Below are positions 63,959-64,000 of a stretch of 64,000 bases of DNA, piece by piece. This stretch comes from Actinokineospora bangkokensis (lineage in GTDB: Bacteria > Actinomycetota > Actinomycetes > Mycobacteriales > Pseudonocardiaceae). The stretch covers positions 226,081 through 290,080 of the forward strand of contig NZ_MKQR01000017.1 in the NCBI RefSeq assembly GCF_001940455.1, in the 5' to 3' direction. Position numbers and translations under genes: made by a program. The notes below the pieces were generated by a model. The model had not been told where the DNA came from. It did no database searches and saw only the letters and a list, made by a program, of their open reading frames with translations. Each line of letters opens with the position of its first letter. The first letter of the stretch is position 1.

Positions 63959-64000
63959 CCGGCGGCCCGGCTACGGGGGTGCTCGATGCGGTGGACTTGT
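63959..64000 (-). repeat. Start of a further palindromic element, copy E (truncated by the window)
   Basis: GGCGGCCCGGCTACGG followed by the arm start CTCGATGCGGTGGA (from 63982) matches the left side of copy B, so a fifth copy begins here in B orientation and continues past the window. Confidence 0.7.

Overview
This window is very G+C-rich, with strong G/C preference at third codon positions, frequent GTG starts and long antisense shadow frames. An ESX-type (type VII) secretion locus, an ECF42-type sigma factor, an F420-type LLM oxidoreductase, DrrAB-like and MMPL transporters, and multidomain PKS/NRPS enzymes point to a filamentous actinomycete, most likely a Pseudonocardiales member. That placement is inferred from gene content; no rRNA or tRNA marker was seen.

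Layout. (1) 1-21.9 kb, minus strand: one long type VII secretion operon reading leftwards. It runs from two WXG100 proteins through a WXG-helical protein, a giant repeat protein, EccC, EccD, EccB, a protein with a degenerate ADP-ribosyltransferase-like C-terminus, a beta-helix/AAA+ EccA-like fusion, a YbaB-like protein and a repeat-bearing helical protein, to the N-terminus of a large toxin-like substrate cut by the window edge. EccE and the mycosin protease are not in the window. (2) 21.9-22.7 kb: intergenic, holding two inverted copies of a dispersed palindromic element. (3) 22.7-29.6 kb: MMPL transporter, ECF sigma factor with its DGPF partner, LLM oxidoreductase, SDR and a secreted SGNH esterase. 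(4) 29.7-45.5 kb, minus strand: a tightly overlapping PUFA-synthase-like operon: NMO-NMO-KS-AT-ACPx3-KR, KS-AT-DH-PPTase, free ACP, alpha/beta-hydrolase, GT1 glycosyltransferase and ABC exporter. Together these look able to build, glycosylate and export a fatty acyl or polyketide product. (5) 46-52 kb: GntR regulator, TerB-like protein, amino-acid permease and a carbohydrate-type ABC importer without its ATPase. (6) 52.4-57.2 kb: dienelactone hydrolase, a GT4-like/2-oxoglutarate oxygenase pair, and an unusual deaminase-fold protein with an NLS-like N-terminus and a long acidic Ser-Asp tail. (7) 57.2-63.7 kb: DrrAB-like ABC exporter, then a compact C-like/A/PCP NRPS with a GT1 glycosyltransferase. 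(8) The right edge holds another palindromic element and the start of one more.

The observations most worth following up are: the oriented family of about 210-230 bp palindromic elements, three of which sit 8-14 nt after stop codons; the deaminase-fold protein with eukaryote-like sequence signals; the ART-like domain inside the secretion operon; and the PUFA-like glycolipid operon.
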